Source: Pseudomonadota bacterium | Lineage (GTDB): Bacteria > Pseudomonadota > Gammaproteobacteria > Acidiferrobacterales > Sulfurifustaceae | Length of the DNA: 10,964 nucleotides | Direction: 5' to 3' | Assembly: GCA_020354085.1 (NCBI GenBank) | Contig: CP070641.1 | Coordinates: 160,923-171,886 of the forward strand | Part shown: positions 1 through 7,815 of the stretch, one piece after another | How positions within the stretch are numbered: the first letter of the stretch is position 1 | Layout of the letters: each line of letters opens with the position of its first letter | The notes under the pieces: model-generated | The model's input: the letters and a program-made list of their open reading frames with translations, nothing else | Databases searched by the model: none | Told to the model about the DNA's origin: nothing | Position numbers and translations under genes: made by a program

Positions 1-1443
1 CGCAAGCTTTCGTCCGCCGCCAAGCAAATCGACCAGGTAACCAACGGCACAATCGGCGCCTTGCTGCGCCGCGGCGATCTCGACGGCCGCCCGGGCCAGA
101 CCTTGTTGCTCCACAACCTTCCGAACCTGCCGGCCGAACGAGTTCTATTGGTTGGAGGCGGCAAGGAGAAGGAGCTTACCGATCGGCGTTTCCGGGAGAT
201 CCTTGCCAAGACCGCCGCCGCGCTCAAACAGATTGGTGCGACAGATGCCGTGTCTTACCTGACCGAACTCGATATCAAGGGGCGTGATCTGGCCTGGAAG
301 GTGCGCCAGACAGTCGAGGTGACCGAGGCGAGCCTATATCGATTCGATCAGCTCAAGAGCATCCCCAACAACCAGAAGCGCGCCTTGAAGCGCATTGTGC
401 TGGCCGTGGCCAAGCGTAGCGATCTCGCCACCGGCGAGAAGGCCCTGCGCGAGGGTCAGGCGATCGCTGCCGGCGTGGCGCTCGCACGTGACCTTGGCAA
501 CTTGCCCGGAAACATCTGCACACCAAGCTACTTGGCCGATCAAGCCAAGGAGCTCGGGCGCCAGCACCCGCTCAAAGTCACGATACTGGAAGAAGCGGAT
601 ATGCACGCGCTCGGCATGGGCGCGCTATTGTCGGTTGCGCGCGGCAGCCGGCAGCCGCCGAAGCTCATCGTGCTCGAATATCATGGCGGCAAACCCGACG
701 CGCCGCCGGTGGCCCTGGTCGGCAAGGGTCTCACTTTCGACGCCGGCGGCATCTCCCTCAAGCCGGCCGACAAGATGGATGAAATGAAATTCGACATGTG
801 CGGCGCTGCCTCGGTCCTGGGCGCACTCAAGGCGGTGGCCGAACTCAAGCTCCCGCTCAACGTGATTGGCGTCATTCCGTCAAGTGAGAATCTGCCCGAC
901 GGCAACGCCAACAAGCCGGGCGATATCGTGACCTCGATGTCGGGACAGACGATCGAGGTGCTCAATACCGACGCCGAGGGGCGGCTGATTCTGTGCGACG
1001 CGCTTACCTATGCGGAGCGCTACAATCCGGCGGTGGTGATCGATATCGCGACTCTGACCGGTGCCTGTGTTATTGCGCTCGGCGCTCACGCTGCCGGGTT
1101 GCTCGCCAACCACGAGCCGCTCGCGCGCGAGCTGCTGGCTGCTGGCCGCTACGCGCATGATCGTGCTTGGCAACTGCCGTTGTGGGATGAGTACCAGCAG
1201 CAGTTGGACAGCAACTTCGCCGACATGGCCAACGTCGGCGGCCGCGAGGCTGGCACGATCACGGGTGCGTGCTTTCTCGCGCGCTACGCCAAGAAGCTCA
1301 AATGGGCGCACCTCGACATCGCCGGCGTGGCGTGGAAAGGCGGAAAGGAAAAGGGCTCGACCGGACGGCCAGTCCCCTTGCTGACCCAGTTCCTGATCAG
1401 CCGGGCGGAGAGCCTTCCGGCGGCAGACAAACCCGCGGCATGA
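1..1443 (+). CDS. pepA: Leucyl aminopeptidase PepA (M17), 5' end outside window
   Basis: Cytosolic M17 metalloaminopeptidase that removes N-terminal residues, Leu preferentially, from peptides. In E. coli the hexamer also binds DNA (Xer recombination at cer, carAB control). The frame is open from base 1 and already matches the E. coli protein there, so the gene runs in from the left and lacks about 28 N-terminal residues; the TTG at 61 is internal. The end of the N-terminal domain is followed by the catalytic domain. In window numbering the two-metal ligands are K242, D247 (GKGLTFDAGG), D265 (KFDMCGAA), D324 and E326 (family signature NTDAEGRL), with the catalytic Arg at 328. All align with E. 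coli K270, D275, D293, D352, E354 and R356 at a constant offset of 28, so the enzyme should be active. The stop codon overlaps the holC start as ATGA, which suggests translational coupling. Confidence 0.97.
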   Translation, partial: RKLSSAAKQIDQVTNGTIGALLRRGDLDGRPGQTLLLHNLPNLPAERVLLVGGGKEKELTDRRFREILAKTAAALKQIGATDAVSYLTELDIKGRDLAWKVRQTVEVTEASLYRFDQLKSIPNNQKRALKRIVLAVAKRSDLATGEKALREGQAIAAGVALARDLGNLPGNICTPSYLADQAKELGRQHPLKVTILEEADMHALGMGALLSVARGSRQPPKLIVLEYHGGKPDAPPVALVGKGLTFDAGGISLKPADKMDEMKFDMCGAASVLGALKAVAELKLPLNVIGVIPSSENLPDGNANKPGDIVTSMSGQTIEVLNTDAEGRLILCDALTYAERYNPAVVIDIATLTGACVIALGAHAAGLLANHEPLARELLAAGRYAHDRAWQLPLWDEYQQQLDSNFADMANVGGREAGTITGACFLARYAKKLKWAHLDIAGVAWKGGKEKGSTGRPVPLLTQFLISRAESLPAADKPAA

Positions 1444-1865
1444 CGCGAGTCGACTTCTATCTTTTGTCCGACACGGCTGACAGCGCCAAGGAAACCGCCA
1501 CCTGCCGGCTGACGCAGAAGGCGTTCGGACGCGGCCACCGTGTGTTTATTCTGGCGCGCGATGCGGCACAGGCCGGCCGCCTCGATCAACTGCTATGGAC
1601 ATTCCAACAAGGCAGTTTCATCCCGCATGCACTGAGCGAACCCGCGCCGGATCCGCTGCCCCCAGTGATCGTGAGCACCCAGGCTCCTCCGGATGAGTTT
1701 CACGACGTGCTGATCAGCCTGGCGGCGGACGTGCCGGAATGGTTCAGCCGCTTCGAACGCGTCGCGGAAGTGGTCAGCGGATCGGACGAGGACAAACTCA
1801 ACGCGCGCTCGCGCTTTCGCTTCTATCGCGATCGCGGCTACGCGCTGCAAACACACAACCTCTAG
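1440..1865 (+). CDS. holC: DNA polymerase III subunit chi (HolC)
   Basis: Chi is the clamp-loader accessory subunit that pairs with psi and contacts the C-terminal tail of single-strand DNA binding protein, linking the replicase to SSB-coated lagging strand. The 141-residue product is close to the 147 of E. coli. It starts MTRVDFYLL, has the conserved RVFILARD strand and RLDQLLWTF helix (about residues 34-58), then GSFIPHAL, DVLISLAAD near 96-104, and the family ending RFRFYRDRGYAL. The ATG at 1440 lies inside the end of pepA (ATGA overlap). A longer reading of the same frame from 1269 would overlap pepA heavily and add residues with no family similarity, so the short start is chosen. The pepA-holC pairing is typical of Gammaproteobacteria and supports the call. 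Confidence 0.95.
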   Translation: MTRVDFYLLSDTADSAKETATCRLTQKAFGRGHRVFILARDAAQAGRLDQLLWTFQQGSFIPHALSEPAPDPLPPVIVSTQAPPDEFHDVLISLAADVPEWFSRFERVAEVVSGSDEDKLNARSRFRFYRDRGYALQTHNL

Positions 1866-1878
1866 TGCATCACCTCAC

Positions 1879-1891
1879 GCGCACTGTGCGC
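1879..1891. repeat. Perfect short palindrome between holC and next gene
   Basis: GCGCACTGTGCGC is a perfect 13-base palindrome in the 33-base gap after holC. CATCA at 1868-1872 can also pair with TGATG at 1892-1896, flanking the core and leaving a one-sided bulge of six bases. No T-run follows, so this is not an intrinsic terminator. It could be an operator-like site, an mRNA hairpin near the next start codon, or chance. Confidence 0.4.
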
Positions 1892-1898
1892 TGATGTC

Positions 1899-2885
1899 AT
1901 GACCGAAAAGTTGCAGCACAAACCCAATACCAAGCACACGCTTGAAGAGATCCTCAAGTCGCTGCAGGACTTGATCCGCAATGACCTGCTCGAAGCCGAG
2001 CCAGGGCGCGGTGCGGACGAAGCTTCATCGCCGTCCGAGAAAGCACCGGCGGCCACTTCCAGCGCCCAAGGCCTTGATCAAGACCTGAGCGGTCTGCGCG
2101 ACTCACTGGAACACCTGGTACAGGAGGAGTTGACGCCCGATCGTGTCGACGCATCGCTTGAAACAGCACTTGAAAGCGGCCAACAAGAGGACTTTCTGTT
2201 TGACAACGCGCCGGCAGCGGAGCCCGAGACCATCGAAGACGATGGCAGTCTCGACCTCGACAGCACGCTCGCCAACATTGAGGTCAACGACGAAACCGTC
2301 GCGCCAGATGAAATGGTTGAGGAAAGCAGGTTCGAGGCGGTCGCCCTACCGTCGGAGCCGGAGATCGTAACGCTCGAAACGCACGTCGAACCCGAACTCG
2401 CGCCCCCGGTCGAGGTGCCGCCAGCCACCGATAGCCTGTCACGGCAGGGCGGCTCGCCAGAGCCGGAGACCGCGACGTCGCCCGAGGCGGAAGCACTCCT
2501 AAATCAGTCCATTGACGTCACCGCGGACACTGCCTACGACGCCACCCCAGCAGAAGCGGGCGATGTACCGATTTCGGTGGGGGATTGGGACGACATTCCC
2601 GTGCTCGACGACGAGGTCTTGGAGGAACTGGGATACGCGGAAGAAGTGACCCGTGTTGCGGCACCGGCCGACGCCAGCAAGCGCGGGACCAATATGGCCC
2701 TGCCACTGCCGGCACCCAGCCGCGCTCACGACCTGGCGGTGAAGGCGGTAGCGCGGCTTAATATCGAGCTACGCAAATCGGGCAAACGCCCGCTTGATCC
2801 TAAGGTGATTGCTCGCCTGGCCATGACCCTGCGCGAGACGCTGGAGTCGGACACCATAAAGAAGGAAAATAAGGGCCACCCGTAA
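1899..2885 (+). CDS. Acidic low-complexity protein of unknown function
   Basis: I do not recognise a characterised family. The 328-residue product has three parts. A predicted amphipathic helix lies at about 13-33 (TLEEILKSLQDLIRNDLL). A related helix follows at about 63-78 with the same S-L-x-x-L-I/V-x-x-D/E-L pattern, which suggests a small internal duplication. Residues 100-260 are strongly acidic and rich in Pro, Glu, Asp and Ala, with few basic residues, and are probably disordered. A DWDDIPVLDDEV motif sits near 229-240. The C-terminus (about 275-320) is helical and basic to amphipathic, including DPKVIARLAMTLRETLE. There is no signal peptide or membrane segment. Pseudomonas has a hypothetical gene in the same slot between holC and valS. 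The N-helix/acidic linker/C-helix layout recalls the alphaproteobacterial polar organiser PopZ, but this is only a resemblance. No clear Shine-Dalgarno precedes the ATG. Confidence 0.85.
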   Translation: MTEKLQHKPNTKHTLEEILKSLQDLIRNDLLEAEPGRGADEASSPSEKAPAATSSAQGLDQDLSGLRDSLEHLVQEELTPDRVDASLETALESGQQEDFLFDNAPAAEPETIEDDGSLDLDSTLANIEVNDETVAPDEMVEESRFEAVALPSEPEIVTLETHVEPELAPPVEVPPATDSLSRQGGSPEPETATSPEAEALLNQSIDVTADTAYDATPAEAGDVPISVGDWDDIPVLDDEVLEELGYAEEVTRVAAPADASKRGTNMALPLPAPSRAHDLAVKAVARLNIELRKSGKRPLDPKVIARLAMTLRETLESDTIKKENKGHP

Positions 2886-2892
2886 GCCCCGC

Positions 2893-2914
2893 ACGCCGCG
2901 CCAGCGGCGTTTTT
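2893..2914 (+). terminator. Intrinsic terminator-like hairpin just before valS
   Basis: ACGCCGC (2893-2899), loop GCCA, then GCGGCGT (2904-2910) forms a perfect 7-bp GC-rich stem, followed at once by a T-run (five T counting the stem's last base, then GTT). This has the form of a Rho-independent terminator 7 bases after the stop of the acidic protein. The T-run ends 10 bases before the valS ATG, so no promoter for valS can fit between them. The hairpin therefore either lets some polymerase through or lies in a valS leader whose promoter is inside the upstream gene. Confidence 0.75.
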
Positions 2915-2924
2915 GTTGATACCC

Positions 2925-5732
2925 ATGACGCAAGACAGCCCTGCCCCACCCGCCCCCGGTGAGGCATTAAGCAAAGCCTACGAACCGCACGCCATCGAGG
3001 CGCGGATCTACCGTGCCTGGGAGACCGCCGGCTACTTTCAGCCGAGCGGCAGAGGTCAGCCCTACTGCATCATGATTCCGCCGCCCAATGTCACCGGCAG
3101 CCTGCACATGGGTCATGCCTTCAACAACACCGTGATGGACACGCTGATCCGCTGGCATCGCATGCGCGGTGCCAACACGCTTTGGCAACCGGGCACGGAC
3201 CATGCGGGCATCGCGACCCAGATGGTGGTCGAGCGCCGGCTCGAGGCCGAGAACAAGAACCGGCACGAACTGGGACGCGAGAAATTCATCGAGCGCGTGT
3301 GGCAATGGAAGGCGCAGTCCGGCGGCACCATCACGCACCAGCTGCGCCGCCTTGGCAGTTCCGTCGACTGGTCGCGCGAACGCTTCACCATGGACGAAGG
3401 TCTGTCACAGGCTGTGACCGAAGTCTTCGTGCGGCTTTATGAAGAAGGATTGATCTACCGCGGCAAGCGTCTGGTCAATTGGGACCCCGTGCTGCACACC
3501 GCGGTCTCCGACCTCGAGGTCATCTCCGAGGAGGAACAGGGATCACTGTGGCACATCCGCTATCCGATTGCGGGCACGCAGGAGTCGCTGGTGGTCGCGA
3601 CCACGCGGCCCGAGACGATGCTTGGCGACACGGCCGTCGCCGTGCACCCGGATGACGAGCGCTATCAGCAATTGATTGGCAAGCTCGTTGAACTTCCACT
3701 TACCGGCCGGCAGATACCCGTGGTCGCCGACAGCTATGTCGATAAGGAATTCGGTTCTGGCTGCGTCAAGATCACGCCGGCACATGACTTTAACGACTAC
3801 GAGGTTGGCAAACGCCACAATCTTCCGCTGGTCAATATTCTCACCGTTGATGCCAAGGTCGAACTGCCGGGATCGCCGTATCACGGTCTCGATCGCTACC
3901 AGGCGCGCAAGAAGATCGTCGCCGATCTCGAAGCGGCTGGGTTACTGGTCGAGGTAAAGCCGCACAAGCTCATGGTCCCAAGAGGCGACCGCTCGGGCGC
4001 GGTCGTAGAACCGTTTCTCACGGATCAGTGGTACGTAAAGATCGCGCCGCTGGCCGCACCGGCCATTCAGGCGGTCGAGGACGGGCGCATCAAGTTTATT
4101 CCCGAAAACTGGACCAAGACCTATTACGAATGGATGCGCAATATCCAGGACTGGTGCATCTCGCGCCAGATCTGGTGGGGCCATCGCATCCCCGCGTGGT
4201 ATGACGAGCAGGGAAAAATCTACGTCGGGCGCAACGAAGCCGAGGTGCGCGCCAAACACAAGCTCGGCGCGGACATGGTGCTCAAGCAAGACGAGGACGT
4301 TCTTGACACCTGGTTTTCGTCTGCGTTGTGGCCGTTCTCGACTCTCGGCTGGCCGCGGCCAACCGCGGAGCTCAAGACCTTCTACCCCACCAGCGTGCTG
4401 GTCACCGGCTTCGACATCATTTTCTTCTGGGTCGCGCGCATGATCATGATGGGCCTCAAGTTCGCGGGCGACGTCCCGTTTCGCGAGGTCTACGTGCATG
4501 GGCTGGTGCGCGATGCCGAAGGCCAGAAGATGTCAAAGTCCAAGGGAAACGTTTTGGATCCGCTCGATGTGATCGACGGCATTGATCTCGAGTCGCTGGT
4601 CGCCAAGCGCACGCGCGAGGTCATGCAACCGCATCTTCGCGAGCGCATTGAAAAGCTGACGCGCAAGAACTTCCCGAACGGCATCCCAGCATTCGGTACG
4701 GACACCTTGCGCTGGACCTTCGCGTCAGTGGCAACGCAAGGCCGCGACGTGAAGCTCGATCCTGGGCGCATCGAAGGCTACCGCAACTTCTGCAACAAAC
4801 TTTGGAACGCCGCGCGATATGTGCTCATGAACACCGAGGGGCGTGACTGTGGAGCGCACGGCGCCTGCGAGCTGAATGCCGCCGACCGCTGGATATTGTC
4901 GCGCTTTCAAGAAGTCGTGGCCGAGGTCGAAAGTGCCTTTGCCGAGTATCGCTTCGACATGGCGGCACAGGCGTTGTACAGCTTTACCTGGGACGAATAC
5001 TGCAGCTGGTACCTCGAGCTATCCAAAGTAGTGCTCACCGACCCCAGCGCCAGCGCCGAAGCGCAACGCGGTACGCGCCGCACTCTGGTTCACGTGCTGG
5101 AGGCGATGCTGCGCGCCCTGCACCCGATCATTCCGTTCATCACTGAAGAGATCTGGCAGCGCGTCGCGCTGGTCGCGGGTGTACAGGGGCCTACCATCAT
5201 GCACCAGCGCTATCCGGCGGCCCACCGAGAGAGCGTCGATCGCGACGCGATCGAGGAAATGCGCTGGGTCATGGCAGTGATTACCGGTGCGCGCAACATC
5301 CGCGGCGAGATGGATATCGCGCCGAGCAAGCCGCTGCCCCTGCTCTTCCAAGACGGATCCCATACGGATTTGAAGTGCTTCGAGCGCAATCGTCACTACC
5401 TGACCTCGCTCGCTCGCGCCGAGTCCCTTACCTGGCTCAAGAACGGCGAGCGCGCGCCAGAATCGGCGACGGCGCTGGTCGGCAACATGAAGGTCCTGAT
5501 TCCGATGGGTTCGCTCATCAACAAGCAGGCCGAGCTTGAGCGCCTCCAGAAAGAGATCGACAAGATCGAGAAGGACCTGGCCAAGGCCAGGACCAAGCTG
5601 GCCAACAGCGACTTCGTCGCCCGCGCGCCCAAACAAGTGGTAGAGCAGGAGCAAGCGCGCGTGCAGGAATTCGAAGCGGCCCTGGCCAACCTGGCCACAC
5701 AGCGTGCGCGTGTCGAGGCCCTGCCAGGCTAA
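2925..5732 (+). CDS. valS: Valyl-tRNA synthetase (ValRS)
   Basis: Cytosolic class I synthetase that charges tRNA-Val and edits mis-activated threonine. The 935 residues compare with 951 in E. coli. The HIGH-type motif is HMGH at 61-64 within PPPNVTGSLHMGHA; the CP1 editing insertion follows, including the TTRPETMLGDTAVAV stretch and the GSGCVKITPAHDFNDYEVG stretch. The KMSKS motif is at 535-539. After it come the usual DALR-type anticodon-binding helices (EGYRNFCNKLWNAARYVLMN) and a C-terminal coiled-coil arm from about residue 863, the ValRS tRNA-binding arm. All catalytic signatures are intact. The start is the ATG at 2925; an in-frame TTG at 2913 lies in the T-run of the preceding hairpin and is unlikely. 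No good Shine-Dalgarno is visible. Confidence 0.98.
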   Translation: MTQDSPAPPAPGEALSKAYEPHAIEARIYRAWETAGYFQPSGRGQPYCIMIPPPNVTGSLHMGHAFNNTVMDTLIRWHRMRGANTLWQPGTDHAGIATQMVVERRLEAENKNRHELGREKFIERVWQWKAQSGGTITHQLRRLGSSVDWSRERFTMDEGLSQAVTEVFVRLYEEGLIYRGKRLVNWDPVLHTAVSDLEVISEEEQGSLWHIRYPIAGTQESLVVATTRPETMLGDTAVAVHPDDERYQQLIGKLVELPLTGRQIPVVADSYVDKEFGSGCVKITPAHDFNDYEVGKRHNLPLVNILTVDAKVELPGSPYHGLDRYQARKKIVADLEAAGLLVEVKPHKLMVPRGDRSGAVVEPFLTDQWYVKIAPLAAPAIQAVEDGRIKFIPENWTKTYYEWMRNIQDWCISRQIWWGHRIPAWYDEQGKIYVGRNEAEVRAKHKLGADMVLKQDEDVLDTWFSSALWPFSTLGWPRPTAELKTFYPTSVLVTGFDIIFFWVARMIMMGLKFAGDVPFREVYVHGLVRDAEGQKMSKSKGNVLDPLDVIDGIDLESLVAKRTREVMQPHLRERIEKLTRKNFPNGIPAFGTDTLRWTFASVATQGRDVKLDPGRIEGYRNFCNKLWNAARYVLMNTEGRDCGAHGACELNAADRWILSRFQEVVAEVESAFAEYRFDMAAQALYSFTWDEYCSWYLELSKVVLTDPSASAEAQRGTRRTLVHVLEAMLRALHPIIPFITEEIWQRVALVAGVQGPTIMHQRYPAAHRESVDRDAIEEMRWVMAVITGARNIRGEMDIAPSKPLPLLFQDGSHTDLKCFERNRHYLTSLARAESLTWLKNGERAPESATALVGNMKVLIPMGSLINKQAELERLQKEIDKIEKDLAKARTKLANSDFVARAPKQVVEQEQARVQEFEAALANLATQRARVEALPG

Positions 5733-5756
5733 GCGCCGCATCTGGCAACTGAACCC

Positions 5757-7013
5757 ATGAAAGTCGTCGTCATTGGTAGCGGCGTGGTCGGCGTTACCAC
5801 GGCCTATCATCTCAGCAAGGCCGGTCACGAGGTGACCGTCGTTGACCGTCGCGAAGGCCCCGGACTCGAGACCAGTTTCGCCAACGCCGGCCAGGTGTCG
5901 GTGAGTTATGCGAGCCCATGGGCGGCGCCCAACGTGCCCGTCAACATCCTGCGCTGGATGCTGCAACGCCACGCGCCGCTGGTACTGCGTCCGAAGCTTG
6001 ATCTCGCGATGTGGCGCTGGCTGCTCTCCATGCTGGGTGAGTGCCGCGCCGCGCGCTATCGCGTCAATAAGGAACGGCTGCTACGCCTGGCGCGCTACAG
6101 CCAAACCTGTCTGGCGCGAGTGCGGGCCGAGACCGGCGTTACATACGATCAGCAGTCGCGCGGCATGCTGCAACTATTTCGCGACGAGCGTAGCTTCCGA
6201 CATGCCCGGGCCGAGACCAAAGAACTCACCCGCGCCAACATCGTCTGCCGAGTGGTCGACTGGGACGAAGTACTGCGCATCGAACCGGGTCTACGGCACA
6301 CCCACGCGCGCGTCGCCGGCGGCGTTCATTTCCCGGTGGATGAAACCGGCGACGCCTATCTGTTCACGCGCGCGCTCGCGACCATTGCGGAGCAGAACGG
6401 CGTGGTGTTTCGCTACGGCACCACCGTCCGGGCACTGCCGACCGACGCAAGTCGAGTGTCGCACCTCCTCACCGATCGCGGCACGATCAGCGCCGACACC
6501 TACATCGTCGCGGCTGGCAGTTACTCCCCGTTGTTGTTGCGACCGCTAGGCGTTCGGCTGCCGGTATATCCTGTCAAAGGTTATTCGGCTACGTTTCCGC
6601 TTACCGACACGGATGCCGGCCCAACTTCAACGCTCACCGACGAACGCTACAAGGTGGCAATCACGCGCTTAGGTAACCGGCTGCGCGCCGCCGGCATCGC
6701 GGAAGTGAGCGGCTACGGCATCGAGCTGTCCGCCGCGCGCCTGCGTGCGCTCGATTACGTCGTGGGCGATCTTTTCCCGCGCGCGGCTGATATGAAAAGC
6801 GCCGTGTACTGGACCGGCCTGCGGCCGATGACACCGGACAACGTGCCGATACTAGGACCCACGCCCTATCGGAATCTCTACTTGAACACCGGCCACGGCA
6901 CACTAGGCTGGACCTTGAGCAACGGCTCGGCACGAGTGCTCGCCGACCTGTTGACGGGGCGCACGCCCGAAGTCGACTTGACCGGTCTGACCCTCGCGCG
7001 TTACGGCCAATAA
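5757..7013 (+). CDS. dadA: D-amino acid dehydrogenase (DadA family)
   Basis: FAD-dependent, membrane-associated dehydrogenase that oxidatively deaminates D-amino acids, notably D-alanine, to 2-oxo acids and passes electrons to the respiratory chain. The Rossmann FAD motif GSGVVG is at 7-12, with an acidic residue (D30) at the end of strand two. The family-specific ETSFANAGQVSVSYASPWAAP stretch runs from about 38 to 58, QRHAPL is near 69-74, PVYPVKGYS lies mid-protein, and the C-terminal WTGLRPMTPDNVPILG and NTGHGTLGWT motifs form the second FAD/substrate region. The product is 418 residues against 432 in E. coli; the difference is mostly a missing short C-terminal tail. It begins 24 bases after valS with no promoter or terminator visible between them, so co-transcription is likely. 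No alanine racemase gene is in the window. Substrate range cannot be read from the sequence. Confidence 0.93.
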   Translation: MKVVVIGSGVVGVTTAYHLSKAGHEVTVVDRREGPGLETSFANAGQVSVSYASPWAAPNVPVNILRWMLQRHAPLVLRPKLDLAMWRWLLSMLGECRAARYRVNKERLLRLARYSQTCLARVRAETGVTYDQQSRGMLQLFRDERSFRHARAETKELTRANIVCRVVDWDEVLRIEPGLRHTHARVAGGVHFPVDETGDAYLFTRALATIAEQNGVVFRYGTTVRALPTDASRVSHLLTDRGTISADTYIVAAGSYSPLLLRPLGVRLPVYPVKGYSATFPLTDTDAGPTSTLTDERYKVAITRLGNRLRAAGIAEVSGYGIELSAARLRALDYVVGDLFPRAADMKSAVYWTGLRPMTPDNVPILGPTPYRNLYLNTGHGTLGWTLSNGSARVLADLLTGRTPEVDLTGLTLARYGQ

Positions 7014-7018
7014 ATCGC

Positions 7019-7047
7019 TTGGCCGTGAAGGCCCGCGGTATCACAAT
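7019..7047 (+). promoter_or_regulatory. Candidate sigma70 promoter for the FKBP gene
   Basis: TTGGCC (7019-7024) and CACAAT (7042-7047) are separated by 17 bases; each matches four of six consensus positions. It lies in the 73-base gap after dadA and would start transcription near 7054, giving a leader of about 33 bases. No sigmaE-like GAACTT element is visible, although E. coli fkpA uses one. This is a pattern match only. Confidence 0.35.
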
Positions 7048-7075
7048 AGGCAACGATTTTTACTTCACCATCGAC

Positions 7076-7080
7076 AAGGA
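7076..7080 (+). promoter_or_regulatory. Shine-Dalgarno of the FKBP gene
   Basis: AAGGA stands 6 bases before the ATG at 7087. It is the clearest ribosome-binding site in the window, fixes that start, and suggests stronger independent translation than its neighbours. Confidence 0.75.
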
Positions 7081-7086
7081 ACACAT

Positions 7087-7767
7087 ATGACCCGGATTCT
7101 GGCAATAGGCATGATCGTTGGCATGGCGGCATCGCCGGCAATCGCACGCGACAAGGTCGAACTCAAAAGCGACGATCAGAAATTCAGTTACGCGGTCGGC
7201 GTCCAGATCGGCAACAACCTGCAACGCCAGGGCGTCGGTTACGACGCCAAGGCCATCTCCCAAGGCATCGAGGACGCGCTCGCTGGCGGCAAGACCAAGA
7301 TGACCGAGGCGGAGATGCGCGTCGCGATCGAAGCGCGCCAGAAGAAGGAGGTCGAGAAACGGGAGGCGGCGGCCGCTAAGAACCTCGAGGCCGGCAAGGC
7401 CTTCCTCGCCGATAACAAGAAGAAACCTGGCGTGGTCACGCGCGACTCAGGCTTGCAATACAAGGTCATCAAGGACGGCAAGGGCAAGCAACCCAAAGCC
7501 AGCGATACCGTGTCGGTCCACTATCGCGGCACGCTCATCAACGGTACCGAGTTCGACAGCTCGCACAAGCGCGGCGAGCCGGCAACCTTCCCGGTCAACG
7601 GCGTCATCCAAGGCTGGCAGGAAGTCTTGCCGCTCATGAAGGAAGGGGCCAAGTGGCAAGTCTGGATCCCTTCGGAACTGGCCTACGGCGCGCGCGGCGC
7701 GGGACACAACATTGGCCCGAATGAGACCCTGATCTTCGAGATCGAGCTAATCAGCATAAAGAAATAG
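7087..7767 (+). CDS. Exported FKBP-type peptidyl-prolyl isomerase (Mip/FkpA-like)
   Basis: Catalyses cis-trans isomerisation of Xaa-Pro bonds and probably acts as a periplasmic folding chaperone. Residues 1-20 form a Sec signal peptide (hydrophobic core, cleavage expected after AIA at 18-20, then RDK). Residues 28-110 are the FKBP_N dimerisation domain, including the FSYAVGVQIGNNL helix and a long charged helix. The FKBP catalytic domain spans about 125-226. Pocket residues matching human FKBP12 are all present: Y146, F156, D157, V173, I174, W177, Y200 and F217, so it should be active. The 226 residues fit Mip (about 233) better than FkpA (270); FklB lacks a signal peptide, so I give no symbol. 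It has its own Shine-Dalgarno and a candidate promoter. Confidence 0.94.
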   Translation: MTRILAIGMIVGMAASPAIARDKVELKSDDQKFSYAVGVQIGNNLQRQGVGYDAKAISQGIEDALAGGKTKMTEAEMRVAIEARQKKEVEKREAAAAKNLEAGKAFLADNKKKPGVVTRDSGLQYKVIKDGKGKQPKASDTVSVHYRGTLINGTEFDSSHKRGEPATFPVNGVIQGWQEVLPLMKEGAKWQVWIPSELAYGARGAGHNIGPNETLIFEIELISIKK

Positions 7768-7815
7768 CGCAGCACTAACGCGCGGTTTGGCTCCTATGGA
7801 CGACCTGTTCGACAA

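Noticed and set aside
3942..4499. 185-residue minus-strand open frame inside valS
   Set aside because: It is fully antisense to the conserved ValRS catalytic core and has no recognisable domain.
5577..5590. CTGGCC-AA-GGCCAG inverted repeat
   Set aside because: It lies in the valS coiled-coil coding region, where repeated Leu-Ala and Lys-Ala codons readily produce it, and no T-run follows.
5019..5972. 317-residue minus-strand open frame across the valS end and the dadA start
   Set aside because: It is antisense to two clear genes and matches no family I know; GC-rich coding DNA often leaves such open frames on the opposite strand.
7021..7033. GGCC-GTGAA-GGCC hairpin after dadA as a terminator
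   Set aside because: The stem is only 4 bp and no T-run follows directly; the T-run at about 7056 is too far away.
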